Positions 1-10,195 of a DNA stretch of 64,000 nucleotides are shown here, in pieces. Each line of letters begins with the position of its first letter. Position 1 is the first letter of the stretch. The position numbers and the translations under genes were made by a program. The stretch is from the NCBI RefSeq assembly GCF_030407165.1, contig NZ_CP129111.1, forward strand, positions 1,116,001 through 1,180,000, in the 5' to 3' direction. The DNA comes from Fontisubflavum oceani (GTDB lineage Bacteria; Pseudomonadota; Alphaproteobacteria; Rhodobacterales; Rhodobacteraceae). Below the pieces are notes generated by a model. That model saw only the letters and a program-made list of their open reading frames with translations. It had not been told where the DNA came from and did not search any database.

Positions 1-491
1 TCGACGCGATAGGTCTGTTCCACCTGCTGTAAGACACGTTGATGGGTGCTGACTGCACTCCGACCATTGCGAACCCGCGTGTCAGAGACAGCGGTGTCGA
101 GATAGTCCCACAGCGTGCGGTTGAATTCGGATTGGTTGCGGTCCCGGTTGATGACGGTTTCGTTCAACTGCACACCGCGAAAGGCGCGGTCGAGGGTGTT
201 TTGCGAGATGCCTGCTGCGCGCGCTCGGGTCTGAAACCTTTGAATCCATTGGCGAAAACTGGCGTCGTTTGCGCTCGATTGGGTCAGTGACACGGTCTGG
301 GCTGGAGGGGTGACGCCGCGCGCAATCGGGCGGAGTGAACTGCGGATCGCCAGGTCGGTTTGCTGCGTCGAGACGGTGACCGATGGCACTGGGCGCGGTA
401 GAGGTCGAAGCGATGCATCCGGTGGCAAGGCCAGGGAAGCCGTTGAAAATAAGCCGAAAAATATGCCGAAACCGGCCAGAACGCCCCGCAT
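1..491 (-). CDS. Lytic murein transglycosylase, MltB family (partial)
   Basis: The gene reads from an ATG at base 491 and stays open to the window edge, so about 163 codons are visible. The protein begins with a short hydrophobic signal peptide, then a proline-rich linker, then the start of an SLT_2-type domain with FRQWIQRFQTRARAAGIS and INRDRNQSEF. These blocks are characteristic of Rhodobacterales MltB-like enzymes, which cleave the MurNAc-GlcNAc bond in the periplasm and leave 1,6-anhydroMurNAc ends. The catalytic glutamate and peptidoglycan-binding region would lie outside the window. It is on the same strand as rnr, 179 bases downstream of it, and is probably transcribed separately. Family assignment is from remembered motifs. 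Confidence 0.8.
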   Translation of the reverse strand, partial: MRGVLAGFGIFFGLFSTASLALPPDASLRPLPRPVPSVTVSTQQTDLAIRSSLRPIARGVTPPAQTVSLTQSSANDASFRQWIQRFQTRARAAGISQNTLDRAFRGVQLNETVINRDRNQSEFNRTLWDYLDTAVSDTRVRNGRSAVSTHQRVLQQVEQTYRV

Positions 492-670
492 GGTTTTACC
501 TGTTTTATCGCTGCTCTGCTCAGATCGGACTATAGCGTGAATAGAGCGACGTAAGAAGCAGAATGCGGATGATGGGCGGGGTGTTGCCGGGCGCGATAGG
601 TTACAAAAAATCCAGGTTTCCCGAAAAACCCAAATGTATCAGGCGGTTTCGTAAGAATTCGTTAACCTTT

Positions 671-2928
671 TCAGCGCCGCTTGCGCAGAGCTTTCTTTTT
701 GCCCTTCGCGGCTTTGGCCCGGGCCTGCCCAGCCTTCCGTCTCGGCGCTTTGCCGCGCCGGGTGCGGGTGGCGCTGTGGCGGATGGTTTCGCCATCGATG
801 GAGACCAGTTCCAGCGTCAGACCGCCGGTCACCGGCACCGCTTCTGCGAGTTTCACCGTCACCTCCTGCCCGATCCCGATGACCAGGCCGGTATCGGCGC
901 CCATCAACGTCTGCGCCTCGGCATCATGGTGGAAGTATTCCCGGCCCAACGCCCGCATCGGCAAAAGGCCATCTGCGCCGGTTTCGTCGAGCTTCACGAA
1001 CGCGCCAAACCGGGCGATGCCGGAAATCCGTCCGGTGAACTCGGCCCCGATGCGGTCCGACAGATAGGCGGCGAGGTAGCGGTCGGTTGTGTCGCGCTCG
1101 GCCATCATCGAGCGGCGCTCGGTGTCGGAGATGTGTTTCGCGGTTGCGTCTAGATGCTCGATCTCTTCGGGGAGAGCCCGTCACGCCCCCAACCATGTGA
1201 GGAGACCAAAGCGCGATGGACGATCAAATCGGCATAGCGCCGGATCGGCGAGGTGAAATGGGCATAGGCCTTTAACGCCAGGCCGAAATGGCCGAAATTC
1301 TCTGGGTTGTAATAGGCCTGCTGCATCGAACGCAGGGTGGAGATGCTGATCAGCTCGCTGAAATCGGTGTCATGGGCGGCGTTCAGAAGCGTGTTCAGAT
1401 GCCGGGTCTGCAGCACCTGACCCTTGGCGAGGTTGAAGCCGCTGGCCTGTGCCGTCTCACGCAAGGATTCCAGCTTTTGCGGGTCCGGCTCCTCATGCAC
1501 CCGGAACAGGAGCGGGGTGCGCTTGGCGATCAGCGTCTCGGCGGCGGCGACATTTGCCAGGACCATGAATTCTTCGATCAATTTATGAGCGTCGAGCCTG
1601 TCTCTGAACGCGACGGAGGTCACTGTGCCGTCCTCAGCCAGGGCGATCCTGCGCTCGGGCAGGTCCAGCTCCAAAGGCTGGCGCGCGGCGCGGGCGCGTT
1701 TCAGCGCGGCATAGGCGGCGTAGAGCGGGGCGATCACCGGGTCGAGCAGCGGTTGGCATTTGTCGTTGGGGGTGCCGTCTTGCGCCTCTTGCACCTCTTG
1801 GTAATTCAGCGAGGCGGCGGAACGCATGAGGCCCCGATGAAAACTATGGTCGCGCTTGTTACCTTCGGCGTCGATCACCATGCGGACGGCAAGGCAGGCG
1901 CGCGGCACGCCTTCATGCAGCGAGCACAGATCACCGGAAAGCCGGTCGGGCAACATCGGTACGACTCGGTCGGGGAAATAGCTGGAATTGCCGCGTTTCT
2001 TTGCCTCGCGGTCAAGCGCGGTTCCAGGGCGGACGTAATGCGCCACATCGGCAATCGCGACCCAGATCACATGCCCGCCCTTGTTTTTCGGGTCGTCATC
2101 GGCATGCGCATAGCAGGCGTCGTCATGATCGCGGGCATCGGCCGGGTCGATCGTGACCAGGGGCATATCGCGCAGGTCATCGCGCCCCGACAGGCCGGCG
2201 GGTTTGGCCGCATCGGCCTCGGCGATCACCGCATCGGGGAAGCTGTCGGGGATGCCATGTTCATGGATCGCGATGAGCGAGACGGATTTCGGCGCGCCGG
2301 GGTCACCCAAACGGTCGGTGACCCGCGCGCGGGGCAGGCCCATCCGGTGTTTCGGGCCAGCCTGTTCTGCCTCGACCAGCTCACCATCTTTGGCGCCATG
2401 GGTGGCGTCGGAGGCGACGGACCATTCTTTGTCATTGCCCTTGGCGATGGGCAGAATGCGCCCGCCCTCGGCGGTTTTGCGAAAGACGCCGAGAATTTTG
2501 CGCGGGTTGGTGCCGATCCGGCGGATCAGACGGGCGACATATTGGTGATCTTCGCCGGTCACTTCTTGCAGGCGGGCGAGGATACGGTCACCGCCGCCAA
2601 GCGCGGGATCGGTGGCGCGGGCGGAGAAGAGGATACGTGGCTCGGGCCCCTCGCCGTGCCATTCGAGCGGTTTGGCGAAGAGATCGCCCAGGTCATCGGG
2701 TGGCAGCACCTGCAACACCGAGACAGGCGGTAACTTGTCAGGGTCGCGATAAGTTTTGCGGCGCTTTTCCAGGTGCCCCTCTTCCTCCAGCTCCCGGAGC
2801 AGCTTTTTCAAGTCGATCCGCGCCGCGCCTTTGATGTGAAAGGCTTTGGCGATGTCGCGTTTGGAGGTCTGACTGGGGTGGTCAGCGATCCAGGCGAGGA
2901 TGTCGGCTTTGGAGGGGATACGGCTCAT
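671..2928 (-). CDS. rnr: Ribonuclease R (frameshifted)
   Basis: This is the 3'-5' exoribonuclease of the RNB family that degrades structured RNA. The N-terminal part (about 592 codons from ATG 2928) has the winged-helix segment near residues 5-60 and the RNB catalytic core, including TIDPADARDHDDACYA with its metal-binding aspartates and the FTSPIRRYADLIVHRAL block. The frame then ends early. A second frame continues without a gap in homology through ERRSMMAERDTTDRYLAAYL and an S1 domain (GRISGIARFGAFVKLDE) to a lysine/arginine-rich tail. One base appears to be missing in the GGGG run (plus strand) near 1169-1172; restoring it gives about 752 residues, normal for RNase R. A sequencing error is likelier than a real lesion. 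dapE lies 84 bases upstream on the same strand. Confidence 0.93.
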
Positions 2929-3012
2929 GATCAGGAGGTAGCACGCGCAACCGGGCGCGTCATGCGCGAAGTCAGTCGCAGGCGGGATGTTCGAAGGGCA
3001 GTCTGTGTAATG

Positions 3013-4161
3013 TCAGGCGAAGTAATCGGTCAGCACCCGGGCATAGACACGTTTGAGATCGTGAATGTCCTGAATCCAGGCGCGTTCATCAACCTGGTGC
3101 ATCCGGTGCCCGACCAGGCCGAGTTCAACAACCGGGCAGTGCGATTTGACGAACCGGGCATCCGAGGTGCCGCCGGTGGTGGAGAGGATGGGCGTTTGGC
3201 CAGTCTCTGCGGCGACGGCATGCGCCACAAGGTCCGAGAGGGGGCCCGGCGGGGTTAGGAACGGCTCGCCGGAGATCTTGACCTCCATGGTGATGGTGGT
3301 GCCGGTTTCGGCGGCGACTTTGTCGGCCTCAGATTGCAGCCAATCGGTGAGCGATGCACCGGAATGGGTATCGTTGAAGCGCAGGTTCGCGGTCATCCGG
3401 GTTTGCGCCGGGATCACATTGGACGCGGTGTTGCCGGTGTCGATTGTGGTCACCGCGCAGGTGGAGGGGTCGAAATGGTCGGTGCCCTCGTCGAGGATGT
3501 GGGTTGAGAGGCGATGGCCAAGGAGCGCGACGGCGGGCATCGGGTTCAGCGCGCGGTCGAGATAGGCGGAATGGCCCTGTTTGCCGGTGACCGTGAAAAA
3601 CGCGGTCATCGAGCCACGGCGACCGATTTTGATCATGTCTCCGATGGTTTCCAGGCTGGTGGGTTCGCCGACGATGCAAGCCGCCATCGCCTCACCCTCT
3701 TCGGCCATCCAGTCGAGAATGGCGATGGTGCCATCGGTCGAGGTGCCTTCCTCATCGCCGGTGATCGCCAGGATGATTGCGCCGTCGGGGGGCGTATCTC
3801 GCACGAAATCAATCGCGGCGGCGACAAAGGCCGCGACGCCGGATTTCATATCGGTCGCGCCCCGGCCATAGAGCCAGCCATCGGCCTCTTCCGCGCCAAA
3901 GGGTGGATGGGTCCAAGCAGCCTCATCGCCGACGGGGACCACATCGGTATGACCGTTGAAACCGAGGGTCTTGGCGTGTCCCTTCCCGCCCCATCGGGCG
4001 AAGAGGTTGGGAATGCCGTTCCGATCCACGCGAATGCTGATAAATCCGGCATCGGCTAGGGCGTCCTGCAGCAAGTGCAGCGCGCCGCCTTCTTCGGGCG
4101 TGACCGAGGGGCAGCGGATCAGGTCAGCGGTCAAGCGCTGGGGGTCAATGGCGTCGGTCAT
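3013..4161 (-). CDS. dapE: Succinyl-diaminopimelate desuccinylase
   Basis: A 382-residue M20-family metallopeptidase that removes succinate from N-succinyl-LL-diaminopimelate in lysine and peptidoglycan precursor synthesis. Visible metal and catalytic motifs are GFNGHTDVVP around residue 70, GRGATDMKSG around 100 and ITGDEEGTSTDG around 135. GTSDARFVKSHCPVVELG near the C-terminus is typical of DapE rather than of the related ArgE. The length is standard. It may be cotranscribed with rnr, which follows after 84 bases. The upstream 257 bases to the divergent Hint-protein gene must hold promoters for both directions, but I cannot identify them with confidence. Confidence 0.93.
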   Translation of the reverse strand: MTDAIDPQRLTADLIRCPSVTPEEGGALHLLQDALADAGFISIRVDRNGIPNLFARWGGKGHAKTLGFNGHTDVVPVGDEAAWTHPPFGAEEADGWLYGRGATDMKSGVAAFVAAAIDFVRDTPPDGAIILAITGDEEGTSTDGTIAILDWMAEEGEAMAACIVGEPTSLETIGDMIKIGRRGSMTAFFTVTGKQGHSAYLDRALNPMPAVALLGHRLSTHILDEGTDHFDPSTCAVTTIDTGNTASNVIPAQTRMTANLRFNDTHSGASLTDWLQSEADKVAAETGTTITMEVKISGEPFLTPPGPLSDLVAHAVAAETGQTPILSTTGGTSDARFVKSHCPVVELGLVGHRMHQVDERAWIQDIHDLKRVYARVLTDYFA

Positions 4162-4418
4162 GGCAGGGTCCTTGGAGGCGATTGTCGGCAGATCTAGCGA
4201 TAACGGCGCGGCAAGATCGGCACAAGCAACGGCCTTTCACACTGGGTTGCAATGCTTTGCCCCATTTTTGCCCAGATTTTGTCTCAAATAGAAAAAAACG
4301 GCTGAGGCAGGCTGGCGGCAACGACCGCATTTGTATCGAGTTTTCCCAACCTACGCAGGAGATGCGAGGTCTTTTGGGATGAGTCTGCCAAGCCTGGAAG
4401 AGGCATGGGCAGACCAAT

Positions 4419-5999
4419 ATGGCGACAGCAGACGAGCTGACGATTCGCACAAATGCATCCGCAATGCAGATGGCGGAAGCGATTTTTGGCGGCAATATCA
4501 CGACGATTGTGGATGCGGATTACGATGGGGATCGCAATTCCTCGGGGATCTGGAGCAATGGCGACAGTATCTCTGGCGGGTTGACCCCGTCGGATAGCGG
4601 CTTGGTTCTTTCGACCGGTCGCGTCCGCGATATCACGCGCGATGGTGGGGGTGACCCCAATACGCGCACCAACACCTCGACCAACACGCGCGGTGACAAC
4701 AACCGATCCGATTTCAACTCGGTGGCCGGTGGTAGGACTTATGACGCGTCGGTGATGGAGGTCGATTTCATCCCCGACACGGATATCTTGTCGATGCAGT
4801 TCACGTTCGCGTCGGAAGAATATCCGGAGTTTACTGGATCGCTCTACAACGATGTGGTGGCGGTCTGGATCAATGGCCAGTTGGTGACCTCGCCGATTTT
4901 CGAGGTCACGCAGATCAACTCGGTCAACCAGACGGAAAACGAGACGCTGTTCGTCGACAACACCGGCGATGATTACAACACCGAGATGGACGGGTTCACT
5001 GTCACCCTGCGGCTGTTGATCCCGGTGAATGAGGGCGAGGTGAACACGATCAAGTTTGGCATCGCCGATGTGGGCGATAGCAACTACGATTCAGCTTTGC
5101 TTATCGCGGGCAACAGCATCCAGGGCGAATATATCGCGGGCGATGACGCGCAGACGGTCTTTGAGACGCAGACCGCCATCGTCGATGTCTTGGCGAATGA
5201 TGGAGACGGGGTTGGCGTGGCAATCGTTACGCATATCAACGGCCAAGAAGTGCTTCCAGGGGAGAGCGTTGACCTCAGTTCGGGCCATGTGATCACATTG
5301 CAGCCCGATGGCACACTGGCGGTTGCGCCGCCTGCCGATCTGGTTGGGTTGACCGACTCGGATGTGGTGAATTTCAGCTACACATCAGAAAACGCCGATG
5401 GGATTTCGGATACGGCCTTCGTCACGATCACGACGATTCCCTGTTTTGTGCGCGGGACCAAGATTTTGACCGATCGCGGAGACGTCTTGGTCGAAGATCT
5501 GCGTGTTGGCGACATGGTGGTGACGCGCGATCATGGCGTACAGCCCATTCGCTGGATCGGCAGCCGAGAGGTGGCCGCCGAGGGCCGCTTTGCGCCGGTT
5601 GTGATCGAGGCTGGCACCTTTGGTCGGCATGGCACCTTGCGCCTATCGCCTCAGCATCGGGTGATGATGACACATCACATGGCCGAGCTTCTGTTTGGCG
5701 AAGATGAGGTTTTGGTGGCGGCGAAGGATCTGGTCAATGACTGCAGTGTGCGGATCGAAGAAGGCGGCAACGTAGAGTATTTCCACCTGCTTTTCGATGC
5801 GCATGAGGTCATTTGGTCGAATGGGCTGCTGACAGAAAGCTTCTTGCCGGGGCCGCAGACCCTCCCGGGGCTTGATGATGGTATCCGATCTGAGCTTTTG
5901 GCGCTGTTTCCCGAAATCGACCCGGAGACAGGTTTGGGCTATGGGGCCTCCGCTCTGCCCAGCCTCCGGGGATATGAGGCACGGGCGCTGTTTGCATGA
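4419..5999 (+). CDS. Choice-of-anchor-L plus Hint-domain protein
   Basis: A 526-residue protein without an obvious signal peptide. Residues about 5-230 resemble the choice-of-anchor L domain of acidic secreted proteins (SGLVLSTGRVRDI, FASEEYPEFTGSLYND, TIKFGIADVGDSNYDSAL). An Ig/cadherin-like stretch follows (TAIVDVLANDGD, VVNFSYTSENADG). From Cys about 342 there is a Hint_2 domain: PCFVRGTKILTDRGDVLVED, then LRLSPQHRVMM and FHLLFDAHEVI. Hint_2 is related to intein and hedgehog autoprocessing domains, but self-cleavage has not been shown for most members. The many Asp/Asn residues and lack of a Sec signal suggest type I secretion, which is inference. ATG 4419 is the first in-frame start after a stop; its ribosome binding site is weak. 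Confidence 0.82.
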   Translation: MATADELTIRTNASAMQMAEAIFGGNITTIVDADYDGDRNSSGIWSNGDSISGGLTPSDSGLVLSTGRVRDITRDGGGDPNTRTNTSTNTRGDNNRSDFNSVAGGRTYDASVMEVDFIPDTDILSMQFTFASEEYPEFTGSLYNDVVAVWINGQLVTSPIFEVTQINSVNQTENETLFVDNTGDDYNTEMDGFTVTLRLLIPVNEGEVNTIKFGIADVGDSNYDSALLIAGNSIQGEYIAGDDAQTVFETQTAIVDVLANDGDGVGVAIVTHINGQEVLPGESVDLSSGHVITLQPDGTLAVAPPADLVGLTDSDVVNFSYTSENADGISDTAFVTITTIPCFVRGTKILTDRGDVLVEDLRVGDMVVTRDHGVQPIRWIGSREVAAEGRFAPVVIEAGTFGRHGTLRLSPQHRVMMTHHMAELLFGEDEVLVAAKDLVNDCSVRIEEGGNVEYFHLLFDAHEVIWSNGLLTESFLPGPQTLPGLDDGIRSELLALFPEIDPETGLGYGASALPSLRGYEARALFA

Positions 6000-6086
6000 G
6001 CCCTGAAATTGCCGCAGTTCCGGTCAAATCCACCCACAATCCCATGCGAGATTGGATGCAAGAAGAAGATGTTTGAGGTGGGTAAG

Positions 6087-7124
6087 ATGAGTTGGATCGC
6101 CATTTGGGATGCGTCCGGGCAGATCAGGGGCCAGAAGGTCTCTGCGTCACGGCCCAGCTTGCCAGATCATCCACGCCATCCGATCACTTTGATCATCGAA
6201 GGTCGCTTGACCCGAGGAGGTGCCCGGCCTGTGCGGCTCTGGGCCGGACATGGCGATGCGACCGAACAGTTTGGGCTTTATCGGATGTCCGACGGGGCGA
6301 TCCGCATCTACCATCGAGATCTTGAGATCTCGACGGAGCCGGGGATGTTGGAGCCGGGGGAGACCTTCCTGCTGCACTATCATGCTGATGCCGACGGGCG
6401 CGAAGCGCTGGTCGATATTCAAAACCCCGATCGCGGGCTGCGATTATTGCTGCGTCCGCATGTGAGCACGCGTCCGCTCTTGGCCGATTTCATGCCGCAG
6501 ACCGAGCGGTATCTGGAGGCGCTGACCTTGGCGGCCGTCGCCACGCATCCGGTTCCTGTTGGCCCACTGCCCTGTTTCGAAAGCGGCACACCGATCAAAA
6601 CGCCCACCGGGCCTGTTCGGGTTGAGGATTTGCGCCCGGGAATGATCGTCGACACGTTGAACCGTGGCCCGCAAACCGTCCGGTGGGCCGGACAGCGCGA
6701 AGTCCTCTGTCAGGGATCGATGGCGCCGGTTTTGTTGCGCGCGCCCTATTTCGGCCTGACGCAGGATTGCCGAGTGTCACCGCAGCATCGGATTTTGATG
6801 GACGGCACCGATGTGGAATACCTGTTTGGCGAGGAACGTGTGTTTATCCGCGCCGGCGATTTGGTCAACGGCGTCTCCGCCAAGCGGGACTACACGCAGC
6901 CGACGCGTGTGTTCCATCATTTCCTTCTTGATGATCATGACTGTGTAAGTGTTGGGCGGTGCCGATTGGAGACGCTTCTCCTTGGCGATATGTTGAGCGC
7001 CAATGGCCGCAGCACCGGTCAACTGGCCGCAGCAGATGCGAGCCCGGATTACCCAACTTTGGACCGCGCTGCGGCGCAGAGTCTTTTGTCACTCATCGCG
7101 CAGCACAGACGTGTCGCGGCGTAG
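6087..7124 (+). CDS. Hint-domain protein
   Basis: A 345-residue protein starting at ATG 6087, chosen because GAGGTGGG lies just upstream. A longer reading from 6009 has no such signal. The first half, roughly residues 1-160, begins MSWIAIWDASGQIRGQKV, is rich in beta-strand-like sequence and resembles no family I can name. The second half is a Hint_2 domain: PCFESGTPIKTPTGPVRVED, CRVSPQHRILM, YLFGEERVFIRAGDLVNG and FHHFLLDDHDCV. It lies 87 bases after the preceding Hint protein on the same strand. The two share the same Hint blocks but have different N-terminal parts, so they look like paralogues with exchanged passenger domains. Function is unknown. Confidence 0.78.
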   Translation: MSWIAIWDASGQIRGQKVSASRPSLPDHPRHPITLIIEGRLTRGGARPVRLWAGHGDATEQFGLYRMSDGAIRIYHRDLEISTEPGMLEPGETFLLHYHADADGREALVDIQNPDRGLRLLLRPHVSTRPLLADFMPQTERYLEALTLAAVATHPVPVGPLPCFESGTPIKTPTGPVRVEDLRPGMIVDTLNRGPQTVRWAGQREVLCQGSMAPVLLRAPYFGLTQDCRVSPQHRILMDGTDVEYLFGEERVFIRAGDLVNGVSAKRDYTQPTRVFHHFLLDDHDCVSVGRCRLETLLLGDMLSANGRSTGQLAAADASPDYPTLDRAAAQSLLSLIAQHRRVAA

Positions 7125-7180
7125 GCGTCGTTCTGCTTGCACCAGCATCAGCTGGTTTGCGCGGTTATGATGAAGAAGAG

Positions 7181-7256
7181 TGGTGCCGCTGATAGGACTC
7201 GAACCTACGACCCCATCATTACGAATGACGTGCTCTACCAGCTGAGCTACAGCGGC
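7181..7256 (-). tRNA. tRNA-Thr (anticodon CGU)
   Basis: The reverse strand folds as a complete 76-base cloverleaf: acceptor GCCGCTG with CAGCGGC, D-arm GCTC/GAGC, anticodon stem CGTCA with TGATG (one G-U pair) around loop TTCGTAA, and T-arm GTAGG-TTCGAGT-CCTAT. The anticodon is CGT in DNA, which reads ACG threonine codons. The 3' CCA is encoded. It sits alone between the Hint-protein gene and hemY. Confidence 0.97.
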
Positions 7257-7299
7257 ATCCAGGCGCTCTGTTAGCAAGCTTGTTCGGCAATGGGTAGCC

Positions 7300-8819
7300 C
7301 TAATTTCGGGCTGATACATCCGCGGTCTCGGTCCCGTTGGTTGGCTCGATATCGACGATGTCAGCGTCTGGCGCGTCCTGGTCAGTTGGGCCATCTTGGC
7401 TGATATCTTCGCTTGTCACCTCGGTGTCGCTGCTTTGGTTTTCCAACGCGCCAACGATCAGGGGGAGCATCTGTGTTGGACCCGAGAGGGCCGCCTCGCT
7501 TTGCGGTGCTTCTTCCCAACTCAACGTATCGAACCGATCACAATGGCCGCAAATGGGCTGCCAGTCGCCATGCACATGGCCGCAAGCGGAGCAGGTCCAT
7601 TGAGGCCCGCGCGAGGCGGTGACGGCTTTGGCCAGCCAAGCGCGGACCAGTTGATCCTCGCCGCCTTCGCCGCGCTCAATCGCGGCCATAATGGTCAGCG
7701 AGCGGGCGCTGGGCTGGCTTTCGGCCAGATCGCCCAAGGCGGCGCGGGCTTTCGGGAAGTCCTCTGCCGCGATTTGTAATTCGGCCTCCAAAAGGCGCGT
7801 TTCTGCGTGGCCCGGATGACGCGCCAGCAAGACCCGGAATCGCTTCAACCGCTCCGACGGGGTTTCCTCAGGCTCAATTGCCGCAAAGGCCGCTGCGAGG
7901 TCGGGATGTGGCGCGGCGTCCCAGGCTTTGCGGATGATCCGGGTCGCGAAGCGGGTTTGCCTTCGTCAATCGCCATCCGGGCTGCCATGACTGCGGCGGG
8001 CACCAGATCGGGAGATTTGCCGTTGGCATCGGAGGCGTCGCGTCGGGCCTCCTCGATCTTGCCATCGGCCAGCGCCTCACGGGCATGGGCCAGGGCCAGA
8101 ACGGCATCGCGGCGTTTGTGCACGTCACGTGGCAGATTGCCGGCGCGCAGCTTGGCGGTCAGGGTTGCGCGCGCCCCGCGCCAATCTTCGGCCTGCGCTT
8201 GCAATTGCAACAGCGTGTCTTGCACTTCCTCATGCTGAGGCCGCAGCGCCAGCGCCTTCTCAGCCAGTTTCAAGGCCGTATCGGTATCGCCAGCGTCGAG
8301 CTTCTGCTTCATCAAGCCGCGTACGCCGACGAACCGGGTGCGATCATCTTGCACAAGCTCTTTCAAGGTCTCCGTGGCCAGGGCCCTGTCGCCCACCATC
8401 TCGGCACCTTGGGCGACGATCAGATTGGTGATCTCGGGCCGATGGAGATATCCCTCAGCCCGCTGCGCCTTGCGGATTGCCAAACGGCCTTCACCGGCTG
8501 CCAACGCAAGCATGCCATCGGCCAGCGCCTGGTAGCCTTTTTGCTCTCCACGACGGTTGAAATAGCGCGAAATCGCGGTTTCGTCGCCGTTGACGAACCG
8601 CAACGTCGCGACCAGAAATCCAGCGATGCGCAGAACAAGCCACACGGCGAGCAGCAAGATCAGCGCCGCGAAAACAGCCGTCAGCGGGGTCAGCGCATAT
8701 TCCCGGCCCGCAACTGTGATCAGGACCAGATCGCCCAGTTCCAGCAGATATCCCGCGCCAAGCGTCAGGCTGGCCACGATGACCACGAACACGATGATTT
8801 TGAGCAGGGACCATAACAT
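7300..8819 (-). CDS. hemY: HemY-like TPR membrane protein (frameshifted)
   Basis: Two frames join to one protein of about 506 residues. The first (ATG 8819) has two transmembrane helices near residues 3-28 and 40-62 and a HemY N-terminal region with TPR-like helices. The second continues with SERLKRFRVLLARHPGHAET and more helical repeats, then a four-cysteine zinc-ribbon-like segment CSACGHVHGDWQPICGHC and an acidic tail. One base is missing around 7943-7958; restoring it gives the expected RIIRKAWDAAPHPDLAAAF. HemY homologues are inner-membrane proteins associated with haem synthesis genes, with an ill-defined biochemical role. It follows the mitofilin-like gene by 12 bases, with hemD upstream, so all three probably form one operon. 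Confidence 0.85.
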
Positions 8820-8831
8820 CGCCGCAGCTCC

Positions 8832-10099
8832 TTAGTTCGCGCCGTCAAGCGCGGCAGAGAACGCATCAAGCGCCTCGGTCGCGGCAAGACGGGTCTGGGC
8901 CTCGGTGATCCAGATGGCCATCTGATCGCGCGCGGGTTCGGGCAGCGCCTCCAACTCGCTGAGGGCGCTTGTCAGGTCGCCCGCTGCAACGGCGGCCTCG
9001 GCGCGCGAGAGGATCGCATCGGGGTCATGGCCCTCCCTCGGTTCCAAGGAACGTCCGCCCACTTGACCGCGGACAAAGGCGCCGAGGCGGCCCATTGTGT
9101 CGTCCCCTGCGGTCTCTCTAAGGGCGACGGGAAGGGCCGCCCGGGCCACGGCGGGAAAGCCTGCTTGCAGCTCTTCCAAGGTCGGAACGCCGGTTTCCGC
9201 CGCGGCGGCGAGGCCATCTGGTACGTCGACCCCGGCATTTGCGGCCACATCGTTCAACGCGTCGGCAAAGGGGTTCCCTGCCGCGACGGAGATTCTGAGC
9301 TGGCTTAGGGCCGCTTGAGCGGTCGCAGTGCCGACGCGCGATTGCGCGCGTTCTTCGGCGGCAGCGATCCGGGCTTCGGCATCCGCAGCGGCAGCGGCGA
9401 TTTGCTCGGCCAGCGCGGCATTGGCGGTCTGCTGTTCCTGGAGGTTGGCCTGCAACTCGGCCATTGCCGCGGCCATAGCGGCCTCATCAGCCGTACCCTC
9501 GCCAGACAAGATCGGGCGTGCTTCCAATGCGGAGATCTGGGTCGCCATTTCTTGCATTGTTGCGTTCAGATCAGCGATTTGCGTTTCTAACGGCGAGAAA
9601 TCGACCTCGGGGATCTCTGGCAAACCCGCGATCTGGGCTTCGATCCCGCTGGCCCGGGTGTCGAGCGCGGCGAGTTGAGTGCCTTGCCCGTCAACCGCAT
9701 CGCTCAGCGCCACCAGCGCGGTGTCATCGCTCGGAACGGGCAGGTAGCCAAGATAGGCGGTGCCATAGCCGATTCCCGCCGCGACCACGCCGCCAAGAAC
9801 CAGCGGGAGGAATCCCGGCCCGCGCCGTTCGATCACCCTCTGGGGTGCCGTCGCAGGGTCCGCCACCGGTTCAGGTGTCGGCCCCGGCTCGGCGCTATCG
9901 TCAGTGGATGGCTCCGTGGCCTCGGGGGCTCTTCGGTCGGCGCAGCTTCGGCTTGGCGCGGTTCGTCTGCGGTGGCGCTGTCTTCGGCGGCCGCCTGCTC
10001 CGTCTCGCTGGTCACATCGTCGGCGGCACCGGCGTCTCTTTGATCCTCATCCGTCTGATCGCCACCGCCCGAGCGGTTTGAGGTCTTCCTTGCCACCAA
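8832..10099 (-). CDS. Mitofilin-like inner-membrane protein (frameshifted)
   Basis: The N-terminus (ATG 10099) is an acidic, Ala/Glu/Thr-rich cytoplasmic segment of about 65 residues. A second frame continues with a single transmembrane helix (LPLVLGGVVAAGIGYGTAYL), a long coiled coil rich in Ala, Glu and Gln, and a C-terminal helical domain. One C is missing in the run at 9924-9928 (GGGGG on plus); adding it joins the frames into about 422 residues. The order hemD, this gene, hemY is characteristic of alphaproteobacteria. The family (COG4223) is the bacterial relative of mitochondrial Mic60, linked to crista-like intracytoplasmic membranes in phototrophs. Whether it shapes membranes here is not shown. 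Confidence 0.82.
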
Positions 10100-10195
10100 G
10101 CCATTCCTTCAATTGCAAAGCACGCGTCTAGTTGTCGAGCCCGACAGAGCACCCGAGTCAGCTTAGCCAAGGGTCGCATGCCCCTCAAGGCGCCG

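Noticed and set aside
1288..2733. 481-codon plus-strand open frame opposite rnr
   Set aside because: Shadow of the RNase R catalytic domain; no independent start signal or homology.
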